From the NCBI GenBank assembly GCA_020632885.1, contig JACKEQ010000056.1:1-18926 (forward strand): 18,926 bases of DNA. Direction: 5' to 3'. Positions within the stretch are counted from its first letter, which is position 1, and each line of letters opens with the position of its first letter. The notes beneath the pieces are model-generated. The model was not told the DNA's origin and ran no database searches. It saw only the letters and a program-made list of their open reading frames with translations. Source of the stretch: Alphaproteobacteria bacterium (lineage in GTDB: Bacteria; Myxococcota_A; UBA796; GCA-2862545). The position numbers and the translations under genes were made by a program. Shown here piece by piece: positions 18,887-18,926 of this stretch.

Positions 18887-18926
18887 TCAGAGGAGCCGCT
18901 CGCCCATGCCGAGGTCGAAGCGGTGC
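18887..18926 (-). CDS. C-terminus of an unidentified protein (partial)
   Basis: Only the last 12 codons are in the window, reading HRFDLGMGERLL then TGA on the minus strand. The stop lies two bases from the convergent oxidoreductase stop, which fits the tight convergent packing elsewhere here. Too little is visible to name a family, and coding status is inferred from position and a natural-looking C-terminus. Confidence 0.4.
   Translation of the reverse strand, partial: HRFDLGMGERLL

Overview
This is a GC-rich, almost fully gene-packed stretch of a Gram-negative bacterial chromosome. Many starts are GTG or TTG and several neighbouring genes overlap by four bases (GTGA). The two lipoproteins with lipoboxes, the Asp-Ala/Ser/Thr dipeptide-repeat linkers joined to PPC-like beta domains, and an AgmX/TonB-like C-terminal domain together suggest a myxobacterial or other Myxococcota-type (former Deltaproteobacteria) organism. 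That placement is inference; there is no rRNA or other marker gene here.

Layout. At the left edge (1-545, minus) is the N-terminal part of a probably exported agmatine deiminase / peptidyl-arginine deiminase family protein. A membrane-anchored hypothetical (650-1789, plus) meets a convergent SCP2-type thiolase (1805-3058, minus). Divergent from the thiolase lies a translationally coupled pair: a VOC/glyoxalase-like protein (3188-3562) and an ArsB/SLC13-type permease (3559-4746). A five-gene minus-strand group follows, in transcription order: a Cof-type HAD phosphatase with an apparent frameshift (7200-6398), a four-helix membrane protein, a one-helix membrane protein, an HExxH protein and a small Cys-rich lipoprotein (ending at 4753). 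A small plus-strand hypothetical (7230-7472) is divergent from it. A second minus-strand unit (9959-7480) holds a 744-residue repeat-rich surface lipoprotein and a small hypothetical.

The most interesting part is the plus-strand operon at 10080-17151. It encodes a 1152-residue fusion of two BcrAD/BadFG-type ATP-dependent activase modules with a COG3580-like cluster-binding domain, a five- to six-helix membrane protein, a TonB/AgmX-like protein, a separate COG3581-like Fe-S protein, and a four-helix membrane protein. In related systems the two COG domains are often on one polypeptide with the activase. Here they are split, with membrane and envelope genes between and after them. The cysteine sets needed for the activase cluster and for a dehydratase/double-cubane type catalytic cluster look intact, so a working ATP-driven low-potential reductase of unknown substrate is the natural inference.

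The right end holds a TetR regulator (17155-17820, minus) divergent from an MDR-family oxidoreductase (17910-18884, plus). Two 7-1-7 palindromes with the same ACTTAC core lie between them, the likely operators of a self-contained regulatory pair. The last 40 bases hold the C-terminus of another minus-strand gene. I saw no tRNA, rRNA, CRISPR array, insertion sequence or integrase, and no gene-free stretch longer than about 130 bases.
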